Source: Roseateles_B sp041912595
Lineage (GTDB): Bacteria; Pseudomonadota; Gammaproteobacteria; Burkholderiales; Burkholderiaceae_C
DNA length: 64,000 nt
Assembly: GCA_041912595.1 (NCBI GenBank)
Contig: JAYRMR010000016.1
Coordinates: 31,048 to 95,047 of the forward strand
Direction: 5' to 3'
This document shows, one piece after another, positions 1 through 9,123 of the stretch. The translations under genes and the position numbers were made by a program. Positions within the stretch are counted from its first letter, which is position 1. Each line of letters opens with the position of its first letter. The notes under the pieces were generated by a model that saw only the letters and a list, made by a program, of their open reading frames with translations, did not search any database and was not told the origin of the DNA.

Positions 1-422
1 GGCCCTTGCCCAAGTTCTATTTCCAGGTGAAGTGGGATTCCGCCGTGCTGTCCTTCGAGGAAGTCTCGGGGCTGGACGTGGAGGCCCAGCCCATCGAGTA
101 CCGGCATGGCGACAGCCCCGTCTTCTCGGCGATCAAGATGCCGGGTCTCAAGAAGTACGGCAACGTGACCATGAAGAAGGGCGTGTTCAAGTCGGACAAC
201 AAGTTCTGGGAGTGGTTCAACCAGATCAAGATGAACACCATCAAGCGCGTGCCGGTCACGATCAGCCTGCTGGACGAGGAAGGCAAGCCCACGATGGTGT
301 GGACGCTGACCAATGCCTGGCCGAGCAAGATCACCGGCACGGACCTCAAGTCCGAGGGCAACGAGGTGGCCGTCGAGACGATCGAGATCGTCCACGAGGG
401 CCTCACGATCGCCAACGCCTGA
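1..422 (+). CDS. eCIS inner tube protein (gp19/Afp1-like), 5' end cut off by window
   Basis: Tail-tube protein of a contractile injection system. It stacks as hexamers to form the inner tube that is driven out by sheath contraction. The visible residues begin in frame with PLPKFYFQV and continue through the EVSGLDVE and EYRHGD segments that are typical of the T4 gp19/Afp1 family. The reading frame is open to the left edge, and family members normally have a few residues before PLPKF. The true start therefore lies outside the window, and the TTG at position 6 is not credited as a start. About 138 residues are visible, close to the usual 145-150. A second tube gene follows 7 bases later. Family call is firm; which Afp homologue (1 or 5) it equals is uncertain. 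Confidence 0.9.
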   Translation, partial: PLPKFYFQVKWDSAVLSFEEVSGLDVEAQPIEYRHGDSPVFSAIKMPGLKKYGNVTMKKGVFKSDNKFWEWFNQIKMNTIKRVPVTISLLDEEGKPTMVWTLTNAWPSKITGTDLKSEGNEVAVETIEIVHEGLTIANA

Positions 423-429
423 GGTCGCG

Positions 430-945
430 ATGGCTGAGAAGCTCCCCGCCTGGATGCGTTCGGTCGCCGCCTTCGCGGCGCCCACGCCCCCGGCCGAGAT
501 GCCGGTGGCCTTCGCCTTCCGCGTCTCGCTCCTGCGCATGCCGGGCCAGCCCAATCCGGTCACGGCCTCGTTCCAGGAGGTGTCCGGCCTCGAGCACAGC
601 CTCAATACCGAGGATGTGCCCGAGGGCGGGGAGAACCGCTTCGTCCACCAACTGCCCACGCAGCCCAAGCCGCGCCGGCTGCAGCTCAAGCGCGGCCTGG
701 TGCAGCGCGACGGCAGCTTCGTCGGCTGGTGCCGGCGCAATCTCCAGGGCGGCCTGGGCGACCCGCTGCAGCTCATCGACGTGCAGGTGCAGCTGATCGA
801 CGCCGACCGCCGCCCGCTGATGGTCTGGGCCTGCAACAACGCCTACCCCGTCCGCTGGAGCGTCAACGGCTTCGAGTCCCAACGCAACGAGGTGGCCATC
901 GAGGAAGTCGAGCTGGCCTACCAGACGCTGGTGAGCCCGTCATGA
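430..945 (+). CDS. eCIS second tube/tube-initiator protein (gp19 family, Afp5-like)
   Basis: A 171-residue paralogue of the preceding tube protein, carrying the gp19-family FQEVSGLEHS segment and a C-terminal NEVAIEEVELAYQ strand. In Afp/PVC particles a variant tube protein of this kind sits next to the baseplate and starts tube assembly; that role is assigned here by position. The ATG at 430 is chosen because the frame before it overlaps the upstream tube gene. Its TGA shares bases with the ATG of the next gene (ATGA at 942), so the two are probably translationally coupled. It is longer at the N-terminus than the first tube protein. Confidence 0.85.
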   Translation: MAEKLPAWMRSVAAFAAPTPPAEMPVAFAFRVSLLRMPGQPNPVTASFQEVSGLEHSLNTEDVPEGGENRFVHQLPTQPKPRRLQLKRGLVQRDGSFVGWCRRNLQGGLGDPLQLIDVQVQLIDADRRPLMVWACNNAYPVRWSVNGFESQRNEVAIEEVELAYQTLVSPS

Positions 946-1151
946 GCCTGGAAGTGCGACAGCTGGTGCTCAAGGCGACGGTGGCCGATGGCGCCGACGA
1001 GGACAGCGGCGACGATCGGCCGCACGCGTCCGGCGCGGCCCCGGAGGACGGCGCCACGCCGGCGCTCGACCCCGAGCAGCTCAAGCAGGAGATCCTCGCG
1101 GCCTGCCGCCAGTGGTTCCAGGACGCCCTGCGCCAGCAGCGCGAGCGTTGA
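942..1151 (+). CDS. Small DUF5908 eCIS protein (Afp6-like)
   Basis: A 69-residue acidic protein starting MSLEVRQLVLKATV, which matches the short N-terminal signature of DUF5908 proteins found between tube and LysM genes in eCIS operons. The middle is Asp/Gly/Ala-rich and probably disordered. The C-terminus (PEQLKQEILAACRQWFQDAL) looks like one amphipathic helix. It overlaps the upstream gene by 4 bases, and the next ATG lies 2 bases after its stop. The function in the particle is not established. Confidence 0.75.
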   Translation: MSLEVRQLVLKATVADGADEDSGDDRPHASGAAPEDGATPALDPEQLKQEILAACRQWFQDALRQQRER

Positions 1152-1153
1152 TC

Positions 1154-1822
1154 ATGAGCAAGCTGCCCCTCACCATCACGCAGCTGGTGCCCAACAGCAA
1201 CCCGCCGCAGCCCGACAAGAGCAAGCGCTTCAAGGTGCAGATCAACCCGTCGGAGTTCAGCCAGACGCGGCGGATCCGCTACAACCGCCAGCGCACGCAG
1301 GGCCAGAACAGCAACCCGATGCGCTTCAGCGCCATCGACCCGGGCACGATCACCTTCAGCCTGGTGCTCGATGGCACCGGCGCGGTGGGCGGCGACGGCC
1401 CGCCGGTGGAGGTCGTGACGCAGCTCGAGCAGCTCAGCCGCATCGTCTACAACTACGACAGCAGCGCCCACGAGCCGCACCACGTGCAGGTGGGCTGGGG
1501 CACGCTGATCTTCAACGGGCGGCTGCAGTCCTTCACGACGCAGTACACGCTCTTCAAGCCGAGCGGCGCCCCGCTGCGGGCGCGCTGCGAGCTGAGCTTC
1601 GTCGGCTTCGCGAGCAACACGCAGGCCAATCTCGAGGCCAACCGCTCCTCGCCCGACCTCAGCCATGCCGTCGAGGTCGTCGAGGGCGACACCCTGCCCC
1701 TGCTGTGCCTGCGCATCTATGGCGATGCCCGCTACTACCCCGAGGTGGCCGCCTTCAACGGCCTGCGGGAGTTCCGCCGCCTGCCGCCCGGCCTGCGCCT
1801 GCATTTCCCGCCGCTGAGCTGA
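1154..1822 (+). CDS. eCIS LysM-domain tube/baseplate adaptor (Afp7-like)
   Basis: A 222-residue protein of the CIS tube family with a C-terminal LysM module at about residues 165-222 (VEVVEGDTLPLLCLRIYGD...YPEVAAFNGL). T4 gp53 and Afp7 use such a LysM domain to clamp the baseplate wedge and the tube base. The N-terminal part carries FKVQINPSEFSQ and a long beta-rich body, as in other Afp7 homologues. The start ATG 1154 is 2 bases after the previous stop; an upstream GTG at 1112 in the same frame lies inside that gene and is less likely. The spike gene follows 4 bases after the stop. Confidence 0.85.
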   Translation: MSKLPLTITQLVPNSNPPQPDKSKRFKVQINPSEFSQTRRIRYNRQRTQGQNSNPMRFSAIDPGTITFSLVLDGTGAVGGDGPPVEVVTQLEQLSRIVYNYDSSAHEPHHVQVGWGTLIFNGRLQSFTTQYTLFKPSGAPLRARCELSFVGFASNTQANLEANRSSPDLSHAVEVVEGDTLPLLCLRIYGDARYYPEVAAFNGLREFRRLPPGLRLHFPPLS

Positions 1823-1826
1823 CGCC

Positions 1827-3614
1827 ATGCCGCAGTCCCCTGCCATCGACACCGAAGGCCCGGTCCGGGTCACCGTCACCTGCGACGGCGCGGCCCAGGA
1901 CGGGCTGCCGCTGATCTCCCTGAGCGTGCGCCACGCGCTCAACACGGTGTCCTGGGCCCGGCTCGTCCTGCAGGACGGCGACATGCCCGAGGGCAAGGTG
2001 CCGCTGAGCGACGGCGAGCTCTTCAAGCCCGGCGCCCAGATCAGCATCAGCGTGGGCTACGGGGACGACGAGCAGGCGCTCTTCAGCGGCATCGTCGTGC
2101 GGCACGGCTTCCGCATCCACGGCGACAACGACAGCCGGCTCGAGATCGAGTGCCGCCACACGGCCTGCAAGATGACGCTGGGCCGCCGCAGCGCCCACCA
2201 CGTGGACCAGACGGACAGCGCCATCATCGAGACGCTCATCTCGGGCCATGGCCTGACGGCGGACGTCGAGGCCACCGCGATCCAGCACAAGACCCTGGCC
2301 CAGCACTACTGCAGCGACTGGGACTTCATGCTCGCCCGCGCCGAGCTCCTCGGCCTGGTGGTGCAGTGCGAGGACGGCAAGCTCGTGGTGAAGCCGCCCG
2401 CCTTCGACGCCGCCGCGGCGCTGCAGGTGACCTGGGGCACCGACCTCATCGAGTTCAGCAGCGACATCGACGCCCGCCCGCAGTGGACCGCCGTGCAGGC
2501 CTCCAGCTGGGACATCAGCAGCCAGGCGCTGCTCCAGGGCACGAGCCAGGAACCCGCCGCGGGCACCGGCCAGGGCAATCTGGACGGCAGCACGCTGGCG
2601 GCCGTCGCCTCCCCCGCCACCTGCGCCCTGCAGAGCTGCGCGCCCCAGGCCAAGGAGCTGCTCGACGCCTGGGCCAAGTCCGCCCAGCTCAAGGCGGTCC
2701 TGGCCCGCCACCGCGGCAGCCTCAGCTTCCAGGGTTCGGCGCTGGCAAGACCTGGCACCGTGCTCGAGCTCAAGGGCGTCGGCGCCCGCTTCAGCGGCAA
2801 CTGCTACCTGAGCGCCGTGCAGCACGAGATCCACGACGGCAACTGGATCTGCCACGCCGACTTCGGCATGCCCGCCGACTGGCAGATGCAGCGCGCCGAC
2901 GTCCAGGCGCCGCCCAACGCCGGCCTGCTGCCGGGTGTGCGCGGCCTGCACATCGGCAAGGTGGTCAAGCTGGACGCCGACCCGGACGGCCAGCAGCGCA
3001 TCCAGATCTCCCTGCCCGCCCTGATGGCCGAGACCCCCACCATCTGGGCCCGGCTCGCCCAGTTCCACGCCTCCAACGGCTTCGGCAGCTTCTTCCTGCC
3101 CGAGGTGGACGACGAGGTGATCGTGGGCTTCTTCAACGACGACCCCTCGCACCCGGTGGTGCTGGGCAGCCTCTACTCCAGCAGCCGCCCGCCGCCCTAC
3201 GAGCTCGCGGCCGAGAACAACACCAAGGCCATCGTCACGCGCTACAAGCACCGCGTGATCTTCGACGAGGACAAGAAGTCCATCACCATCGAGACCGCCT
3301 CGAAGAACACGCTGATCCTCGACGACGACGGCAAGCAGTGCGTGCTCAAGGACCAGAACGGCAACAGCATCACCCTGGACGCGGGCGGCATCACGCTGGA
3401 CAGCGTCAAGGACATCAAGATGACCGCGAAGGCCAATATCCAGGGCGATGCCACCGCCGGCATCACGCTCAGCGCGCAGGCCAATCTCAAGGCCTCGGCC
3501 CTGAACATCAACGCAGAAGCCCAGGTGGGCCTCACGGCCAAGGGCAATGCCACGGCCGAGCTGTCGGCCGCCGGCCAGACGACCGTCAAGGGCGGTCTGG
3601 TCATGATCAATTGA
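1827..3614 (+). CDS. eCIS central spike, VgrG-like (Afp8/Pvc8)
   Basis: A 595-residue spike protein. Residues about 1-360 form the gp27-like hub; residues about 368-455 form the gp5 OB-fold (GLHIGKVVKLDADPDGQQRI, then LPEVDDEVIVGFFNDDP and HPVVLGSLY). A repetitive C-terminal beta-helix with Thr/Lys/Ala repeats follows from about 470. The trimer forms the puncturing needle at the tube tip and docks the PAAR cone encoded just downstream. No T6SS membrane-complex genes or ClpV are near, and the neighbours are eCIS genes, so this is not a T6SS VgrG. The C-terminus has no extra effector domain. Length is usual for Afp8-type spikes. Confidence 0.9.
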   Translation: MPQSPAIDTEGPVRVTVTCDGAAQDGLPLISLSVRHALNTVSWARLVLQDGDMPEGKVPLSDGELFKPGAQISISVGYGDDEQALFSGIVVRHGFRIHGDNDSRLEIECRHTACKMTLGRRSAHHVDQTDSAIIETLISGHGLTADVEATAIQHKTLAQHYCSDWDFMLARAELLGLVVQCEDGKLVVKPPAFDAAAALQVTWGTDLIEFSSDIDARPQWTAVQASSWDISSQALLQGTSQEPAAGTGQGNLDGSTLAAVASPATCALQSCAPQAKELLDAWAKSAQLKAVLARHRGSLSFQGSALARPGTVLELKGVGARFSGNCYLSAVQHEIHDGNWICHADFGMPADWQMQRADVQAPPNAGLLPGVRGLHIGKVVKLDADPDGQQRIQISLPALMAETPTIWARLAQFHASNGFGSFFLPEVDDEVIVGFFNDDPSHPVVLGSLYSSSRPPPYELAAENNTKAIVTRYKHRVIFDEDKKSITIETASKNTLILDDDGKQCVLKDQNGNSITLDAGGITLDSVKDIKMTAKANIQGDATAGITLSAQANLKASALNINAEAQVGLTAKGNATAELSAAGQTTVKGGLVMIN

Positions 3615-3624
3615 GAGGCCCGCC

Positions 3625-3924
3625 ATGCCGCCCGCCGCCCGCCTCACCGACCTCCACACCTGCCCCCAGCAGACCCCCGGCCTGCCGCCGATCCCGCATG
3701 TGGGCGGCCCGGTCATCGGCCCCGGCGTGCCGACGGTGCTGATCGGCATGCTGCCTGCGGCCGTGGTCGGGGACAACGCGGTGTGCGTCGGGCCGCCCGA
3801 CTGCATCGCCATGGGCTCGACGACAGTGCTGATCGGCGGCAAGCCCGCCGCCCGCGTCGGCGACACCACGGCACACGGCGGCAGCATCGTGCTGGGCTGC
3901 TTCACCGTGATCATCGGAGGCTGA
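3625..3924 (+). CDS. PAAR-domain spike tip (Afp10-like)
   Basis: A 99-residue single-domain PAAR protein starting MPPAARLTDLHTC, with the repeated GxPTVLIGGxPAARxGD-like strands and His/Cys residues expected to bind the tip metal ion. It caps the VgrG-like trimer as a sharp cone. It sits 10 bases after the spike gene. Here PAAR precedes the gp25 gene; in the Serratia Afp cluster the numbering order is spike (8), gp25 (9), PAAR (10), so two genes are swapped relative to that reference. Confidence 0.9.
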   Translation: MPPAARLTDLHTCPQQTPGLPPIPHVGGPVIGPGVPTVLIGMLPAAVVGDNAVCVGPPDCIAMGSTTVLIGGKPAARVGDTTAHGGSIVLGCFTVIIGG

Positions 3925-3925
3925 G

Positions 3926-4333
3926 ATGAGCATCCTGGGCCGTGGCTGGAGCTTCCCCCCGCGCTTCGACGCCGACCAGCGCGCCGTGCTGTGCGAGGAC
4001 GTGCCGGACATCGAGGAGAGCCTGCACATCCTCTTCCGCACCCGCCGTGGCGAACGCGTGATGCAGCATGCCTACGGCAGCCTGCTGCACCAGTTCGTCT
4101 TCGAGCTGACGAACGAGCAGACGCTCACCGAGCTGTGCAGCATGCTGCGCCTGGCCATCATGTACTTCGAGCCCCGCATCGAGGTGGAGACGCTGGAGGC
4201 CGTCGTCTCGCCCGAGGACTGGGCGCGCGTCGAGGTGCAGCTCGGCTACCGCGTGCGCACCACCAACACCCGGCACAACATGGTCTACCCGCTCTATCTG
4301 GAGCAGGCCAGCCATCCGGTGCAGGCCACCTGA
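3926..4333 (+). CDS. Baseplate wedge gp25/GPW-family protein (Afp9-like)
   Basis: A 135-residue gp25-like protein. It has the family's N-terminal GRGWSFPPRF, the IEESLHILFRTRRGERVM segment with the conserved RxGER-type turn, and a C-terminal strand pair. In T4 and Afp this protein joins the sheath to the baseplate and primes sheath polymerisation. Its ATG follows the PAAR stop by 1 base. Length is standard for the family. Confidence 0.92.
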   Translation: MSILGRGWSFPPRFDADQRAVLCEDVPDIEESLHILFRTRRGERVMQHAYGSLLHQFVFELTNEQTLTELCSMLRLAIMYFEPRIEVETLEAVVSPEDWARVEVQLGYRVRTTNTRHNMVYPLYLEQASHPVQAT

Positions 4334-4348
4334 CGCGGGACGCCTGGC

Positions 4349-7300
4349 ATGCACACCGGTTCGCAACAGGACACCCGGCTCAGCCCCGCGCTGCGCCCCG
4401 GTCACTTCCGGCCCGACGAGCTGAGCCTGGCCCAGCGCCTGCGCCAGCTGCTGCAATGGGCGCGGCAGCTGGACTTCGTCACGCTGCAGGGGCAGCCCGA
4501 GGGCCGCTGGTCCGACCTCCTGGAGCAGGACCTGAGCCTGCTGCTGGCCGAGCTCGCCGCGCTGCCGCTGGCCCAGTGGCAGGCCCAGGCCCTGCAGCTG
4601 GATCGCCTGTCCATCGCGCAGCAGCGCCGGCAGTGCCTGGCCCTGGCCCAGGCGATCAACCGCTGGCATGCCCGCCTGCTGGCCTGCCTCGAAGCGCCCG
4701 GCCTCCGCGCGGACGACCCGCTGCATGCCGTCTCCCGCCTGCTGCAGGACCGCCTGGCCGGCGTGCTCGGCCCCCAGGTGCAGCGCCTGCTCGCGGCGGG
4801 CGACCCGGGCCGCACTGCGCCGCTGCACTGGCATCCGCACTGGGGCCTGCCATCGGACGCCACGCGCGCGGCGGACGCGCCCCCGAGCGAGCTGCGCGAC
4901 CACCGCCTGCTGTGGCTCTCGATGTGCCGCGTGCTGGCCGGGCTGCAGCAGGCCGCGCGCAAGGCCCTGCCCGACAGCCTGCGCACGCAGCACCACGAGC
5001 CCTCGACCGGCCTGCTGCTCGCAGTCACGCAGCTGCTGCAGCACAGCCGCGAGCCGCTGGACCGCTTCAACGAGCGCCTGACCCACCACTACTACGCCAC
5101 CCGGCTCGGCCTCGGCCGCGAGCCCGACGCCCCGGCGCTCGTGCACCTGCTGCTGGAACGCCAGCCGCATGCCCGGCGCCCGGTGCAGCTGCCGGCGGGC
5201 ACCCGCTTCGTGGCGACGCAGGACGGCAGCAGCCGCAGTGCCGAATCCCTGCACGAGCTCTGGCTGAGCCCGCAGAAGGTCACGCACCTGCTGAGCCTGC
5301 ATCAGCCGCAGGACGAGGACATCTCCCCCGAGCGGGACTACGGCTACGCCACGAGCGCCGTCGCCTGGCAGGGCCGCACGCCCGCGCCGGAGACCCTGGC
5401 GGACGTCCCGCCGCGTGCCCGCCCGCCGCTGGGCGGCGGTGCGGACGCGGTGCCCGCCCGGCAGGGGCTCGCGCTCGCCAGCCCCCTGCTCCTGCTGCGC
5501 GAGGGGCGCCGCCACCTGCAGCTGCACGTGAGCCTGCGCGTGCCGCCGGGCTTCGAGGACGGCGGTCCCACGCCCGGCGCCCTGGCCTGCGCGCATCTGG
5601 CCCAGCGCGAGCGGCAGGAAGGCTGGCAGCCGGTCGGCGACGAGCCCGCCGCGGCCGAGTGGACGCAGTTGCTGCAGCGCCTGGACAGCGCCGCCCCGGG
5701 CCTTGCGGGCGCGCCCTGGCTGCAGTACCTGCTCGCGCGCTGCCTGCACGCGAACCGCCCCGAGACGCTGACGCCCTGGCTCGGCCGGCTCTTCGCCATC
5801 TGGCTGTGCGCCACGACCCGCCACCTCAGCCGCGATGCCCTGGCCCTGCTGCGCCGCCATGCGGCCCAGGTGCTGGTGGACTACGTGCCCGAACCCGGCC
5901 AGCACGTCGATGTGGACGATCCGCTGGCCCTGCTCTACTCCGAGCGCCCGCTGGAGCGATCGCTCATCTTCGACCGCGTCTTCCGAGGCGCCTGGTCCGC
6001 GCGGCTGAGCACCGCCGAGGGCTGGCTGACGCACGACGAGGTGTTCGCCACGCATGGATCCCAAGGGGAGCCGGACCCGGCGCCGAGCCCCGACGCCAGC
6101 CAGGCGCCGCTCAGCGATCCGAGCCGGGAGATCCCGGACCCGCCGCCCCCGGCGCGGGCCTGCGGCCTCGTCCTGTCCCTGCAGATCGGGTCCGATCAGC
6201 CGGCCGTCTGTGCCACCCGTGCGGCCGTCCATGGCGCCGAGTGGCCGGGGCTGCCGGTCCTGCAACTGACCCTGCAGAGCCGCTCGCGCCTCTTCGCGAG
6301 CAGCCTGCTGCAGCAGCTGCCGCTGGAGTCCCTGCAGCTCGAGGTCCGGGTGCAGGGGCTGCGCGCGCTCGAGCTGCACAACCAGCTGGGCCGCCTGGAC
6401 CCGAGCAAGCCCTTCATGCCCTTCGGCCCGCTGCCGGAGCCGGGCGCCTATCTGATGTTCAGCCACCCGGAACTCGCGGGCAAGGCGCTGCAGTCGCTGC
6501 AGCTGCGCCTGCAGTGGCAGGGCCTGCCGCGCCGGCCCTGGGACGAGCACTACGCGGGCTACCCCGACAGCCCCTGGACGCCCCGCACGCTGCTGGCCCA
6601 GACCGCGGTCCTGGCCGACGGGCAGTGGCGGGACATCGGCGGCCCCGGCCTGCCGCTGTTCGGTGACACGACGCGCGGCCGCCCGGCGAGCGAGCAGACG
6701 CTGGACTTCGACGACACCCCGCTGCTGCGCCTGCACCGCCCCGCCGCCGCGGTGCCCGGCACCGGGCAGGACTACAACCTGCTCACCCGCCACGGCTACT
6801 TCCGCCTGAGCCTGGCCGGCTCGCCGCACGCCTTCGGCCATGCCGACTACCCTCGCCTGCTCACCGAGACGCTGACGCTCAACAGCCGCCTGAAGAAGCC
6901 GGCCCCCCTGCCCCAGGCCCCCTACACGCCGACGCTGGCGAGCGTCGAGGCCGACTACGCCGCCACGCAGCGCATCGCCGCCCACGGCACGGCGCCGCTG
7001 GCCGACGGCACGGAGATCCGCTACCTCGGCCCCTTCGGCTCGCAGGCGCTGCACACGCTCCCGCAGGCCGCGCCGCGCCATGTGCTGCAGCGCTGGCCCG
7101 CCACCGGTCAGCTGCTGATCGGCCTCGAGGGCGAGCCGCCGCAGGGAGCGCTGAGCCTGCTCTTCCAGCTGCGGGCCGAATCCGCCCGCGAGCCCCTCGG
7201 CCGCGAGCTGCCCCTGCTGCGATGGCAGGCCTGGTGCGGGGACGACTGGGCGAATCTCGAAGCCCACCGCGTGCTGCTGGACGGCACGCAGGGCCTGCTG

Positions 7301-8320
7301 CGCACGGGCGTCGTCGTGCTGGACCTGCCAGTGGGCATGAGCGCGGACTGCCCCGGCCTGCCGCCTGGCGCCTATTGGCTGCGCCTGCTCGGCGACGAGC
7401 GCCTGCCGCTGCTGGCCGGGCTGCAGGGCGTCTGGACCAACGGCCTGCTGGCCCGGCTGCAGGGCGCGCCGCTGCCGCGGCCGCTGGCGCCGCTGTCCAT
7501 CCGTGCGGCGCAGGACGCGGTGCCAGGTCTTGCCACCGTGCGCCAGCCCTGGGCCTCCTTTGCCGAGCGCGCCGCCGAGCGTGAACCCGACTGGATCACC
7601 CGCATCGCCGAGCGCCTGCGCCACCGGGGCCGCGCGGCCATGCCCTGGGACTACGAGCGCCTCGTGCTGCAGCAGTTCCCGCAGGTGCAGCGCATCAAGT
7701 GCATTCCCGCCTCCGACCCGCGCGGCGACGGGCGGCTGACGCTCGTCGTCGTCCCCGCGCTGCCGGCCGGCATGGCGCCGGACGGGGCCGAGGCGCCCAA
7801 GCTCGACGCCGCCACGCTGGGCCTCATCCACCGCTGGGTGGCCGCGCGCATGCCGCCGGGCCAGCCGCTGCTGGTGCGCAATGCGAGCTACGAGCGCCTG
7901 CAGGTGCGCTGCAGCCTGCGCCTCAAGGCCGGCGAGCCCCGCGGCGAGCGCCTGCGCCAGCTCAACGACGCCCTGCGCGGCTTTCTCTCACCCTGGCGCG
8001 AAGGCGGCCCGACGATGCAGTTCGACTGGCGCCTGCAGGTCGACGAGGTCGAGGCCTTCCTGCGCGCGCAGCCGGGCGTGGCCTCACTCGGGCAGGCCTC
8101 GGTGCTGCAGATCGTGCGGGACGACAACGGCCGCCACACGCTGCGCGACACCGCCCTCGTGGGCCGCCTGCTCCGGCCGGCACGGCCCTGGAGCCTGGCG
8201 CTGCCCACGCGCGGCCATCTTCTCGAACTCAGCGAACACCCCAGCCCCCACGCACCCGCCAGCGGGATCGCCAAGCTCACCCTGGGTGGCAGCTTCATCA
8301 TCGGGCAGGACACAGCATGA
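4349..8320 (+). CDS. Large baseplate J-like protein (Afp11-like)
   Basis: A 1323-residue baseplate protein, the largest gene of the operon. The N-terminal region is rich in Leu/Arg helices. The C-terminal third contains the baseplate-J-like part (RLRHRGRAAMPWDYERLVLQ, QFPQVQRIKC, then LTLVVVP and GPTMQFDWRLQVDEVEAFL). It is expected to form the wedge frame with the Afp12-like protein encoded two genes downstream. The start ATG 4349 is 15 bases after the gp25 gene. Its stop overlaps the next ATG (ATGA). A long antisense open frame across this gene is a GC-composition artefact. Confidence 0.85.
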   Translation: MHTGSQQDTRLSPALRPGHFRPDELSLAQRLRQLLQWARQLDFVTLQGQPEGRWSDLLEQDLSLLLAELAALPLAQWQAQALQLDRLSIAQQRRQCLALAQAINRWHARLLACLEAPGLRADDPLHAVSRLLQDRLAGVLGPQVQRLLAAGDPGRTAPLHWHPHWGLPSDATRAADAPPSELRDHRLLWLSMCRVLAGLQQAARKALPDSLRTQHHEPSTGLLLAVTQLLQHSREPLDRFNERLTHHYYATRLGLGREPDAPALVHLLLERQPHARRPVQLPAGTRFVATQDGSSRSAESLHELWLSPQKVTHLLSLHQPQDEDISPERDYGYATSAVAWQGRTPAPETLADVPPRARPPLGGGADAVPARQGLALASPLLLLREGRRHLQLHVSLRVPPGFEDGGPTPGALACAHLAQRERQEGWQPVGDEPAAAEWTQLLQRLDSAAPGLAGAPWLQYLLARCLHANRPETLTPWLGRLFAIWLCATTRHLSRDALALLRRHAAQVLVDYVPEPGQHVDVDDPLALLYSERPLERSLIFDRVFRGAWSARLSTAEGWLTHDEVFATHGSQGEPDPAPSPDASQAPLSDPSREIPDPPPPARACGLVLSLQIGSDQPAVCATRAAVHGAEWPGLPVLQLTLQSRSRLFASSLLQQLPLESLQLEVRVQGLRALELHNQLGRLDPSKPFMPFGPLPEPGAYLMFSHPELAGKALQSLQLRLQWQGLPRRPWDEHYAGYPDSPWTPRTLLAQTAVLADGQWRDIGGPGLPLFGDTTRGRPASEQTLDFDDTPLLRLHRPAAAVPGTGQDYNLLTRHGYFRLSLAGSPHAFGHADYPRLLTETLTLNSRLKKPAPLPQAPYTPTLASVEADYAATQRIAAHGTAPLADGTEIRYLGPFGSQALHTLPQAAPRHVLQRWPATGQLLIGLEGEPPQGALSLLFQLRAESAREPLGRELPLLRWQAWCGDDWANLEAHRVLLDGTQGLLRTGVVVLDLPVGMSADCPGLPPGAYWLRLLGDERLPLLAGLQGVWTNGLLARLQGAPLPRPLAPLSIRAAQDAVPGLATVRQPWASFAERAAEREPDWITRIAERLRHRGRAAMPWDYERLVLQQFPQVQRIKCIPASDPRGDGRLTLVVVPALPAGMAPDGAEAPKLDAATLGLIHRWVAARMPPGQPLLVRNASYERLQVRCSLRLKAGEPRGERLRQLNDALRGFLSPWREGGPTMQFDWRLQVDEVEAFLRAQPGVASLGQASVLQIVRDDNGRHTLRDTALVGRLLRPARPWSLALPTRGHLLELSEHPSPHAPASGIAKLTLGGSFIIGQDTA

Positions 8321-9123
8321 CGAGCAGAAACCGTGAAACGCTGAAGAACTACTTCCGCGACGGGCAGCTGCCCACGCAGGACCACTTCCACGACCTCATC
8401 GACTCCATGCTCAACATGGCCGACGAGGGCTTCCGCAAGACCGTGGCGCATGGCGAGCAGATCTACGCGCCCGTCGGGCACGACGCGCTGCTGAGCTTCT
8501 ACCGCGACCAGATGCCCGAGCAGGTGCTGTGGCAGGCGGGTCTGCACGCGCAGCGGGACCAGTTGCTGATCCACAGCCCCGGCCTCGGCAAGGACCCGCT
8601 GCTGAGCCTGGACCGCCAGCAGCGCGTGGGCATCGGCAACGCCAGCCCGGCCGACAAGCTCGACGTGAGCGGCCACGTGGCCGCGCATGGGCGGCGCGGC
8701 AACCACCCCTTGCCGGGTCCCGTCCTGGCCAATGGCAAGTGGCAGGATCTGACGGGTGACCTCGAAGGCTGCCAGGGCTTCGAGATCGTCGCGGGTGCCG
8801 GTCAGCCGGGCAGCGGCCACTTCAGCCTCATGCACGCCGTGGCGCTCAGCACCTACAACCCCGGCCGGGGTCTGCTGGGCTGGTTCCGTCGCCAGCGCGG
8901 CATCCGCACGACGCAGGCCTGGTGGGGCCGCCGCTGCGACCGCCTGCAGCTGCGCTGGTTCGGTAGCGAGGGCCGCCAGGCGAGCTACCGGCTGCAGATC
9001 CGCACGGCCTGCAACTTCGGCGACGCGCTGCGCATCCAGGTGCACCTGAGCCAGCTGTGGTTCGACCCGCACATGGCCGCCTGCCAGCCCCCGGTCCAGG
9101 CCGCGCCCGGAGCCCAGCCATGA
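8317..9123 (+). CDS. eCIS conserved protein, possible short fibre/adhesin-like component
   Basis: A 268-residue protein between the two baseplate J-type genes. The N-terminus (MTSRNRETLKNYFRDG, DHFHDLIDSMLNMADEGF) resembles a conserved short helical module seen in eCIS loci at this position. Residues about 100-125 contain RVGIGNASPADKLDVSGHV, a motif common just before the tips of phage tail fibres. The C-terminal part is beta-rich with many aromatic residues. A receptor-binding or fibre-anchoring role is inference. It overlaps the genes on both sides by 4 bases. No separate long Afp13-type fibre gene is visible in the window, so this could be its functional replacement. Confidence 0.6.
   Translation: MTSRNRETLKNYFRDGQLPTQDHFHDLIDSMLNMADEGFRKTVAHGEQIYAPVGHDALLSFYRDQMPEQVLWQAGLHAQRDQLLIHSPGLGKDPLLSLDRQQRVGIGNASPADKLDVSGHVAAHGRRGNHPLPGPVLANGKWQDLTGDLEGCQGFEIVAGAGQPGSGHFSLMHAVALSTYNPGRGLLGWFRRQRGIRTTQAWWGRRCDRLQLRWFGSEGRQASYRLQIRTACNFGDALRIQVHLSQLWFDPHMAACQPPVQAAPGAQP

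Noticed and set aside
1827..3924. VgrG plus PAAR as part of a type VI secretion system
   Set aside because: No TssJ/L/M, ClpV or TssB/C genes are present. The neighbours are LysM adaptor, DUF5908, tape measure and Afp15-type ATPase, which define an eCIS.
3911..7831. A 1306-residue open frame on the - strand across the gp25 and Afp11-like genes
   Set aside because: It is a GC-driven shadow of clear + strand eCIS genes, is Arg/Gln/Ala-rich and matches no family. The same holds for the other long antisense frames in the window.
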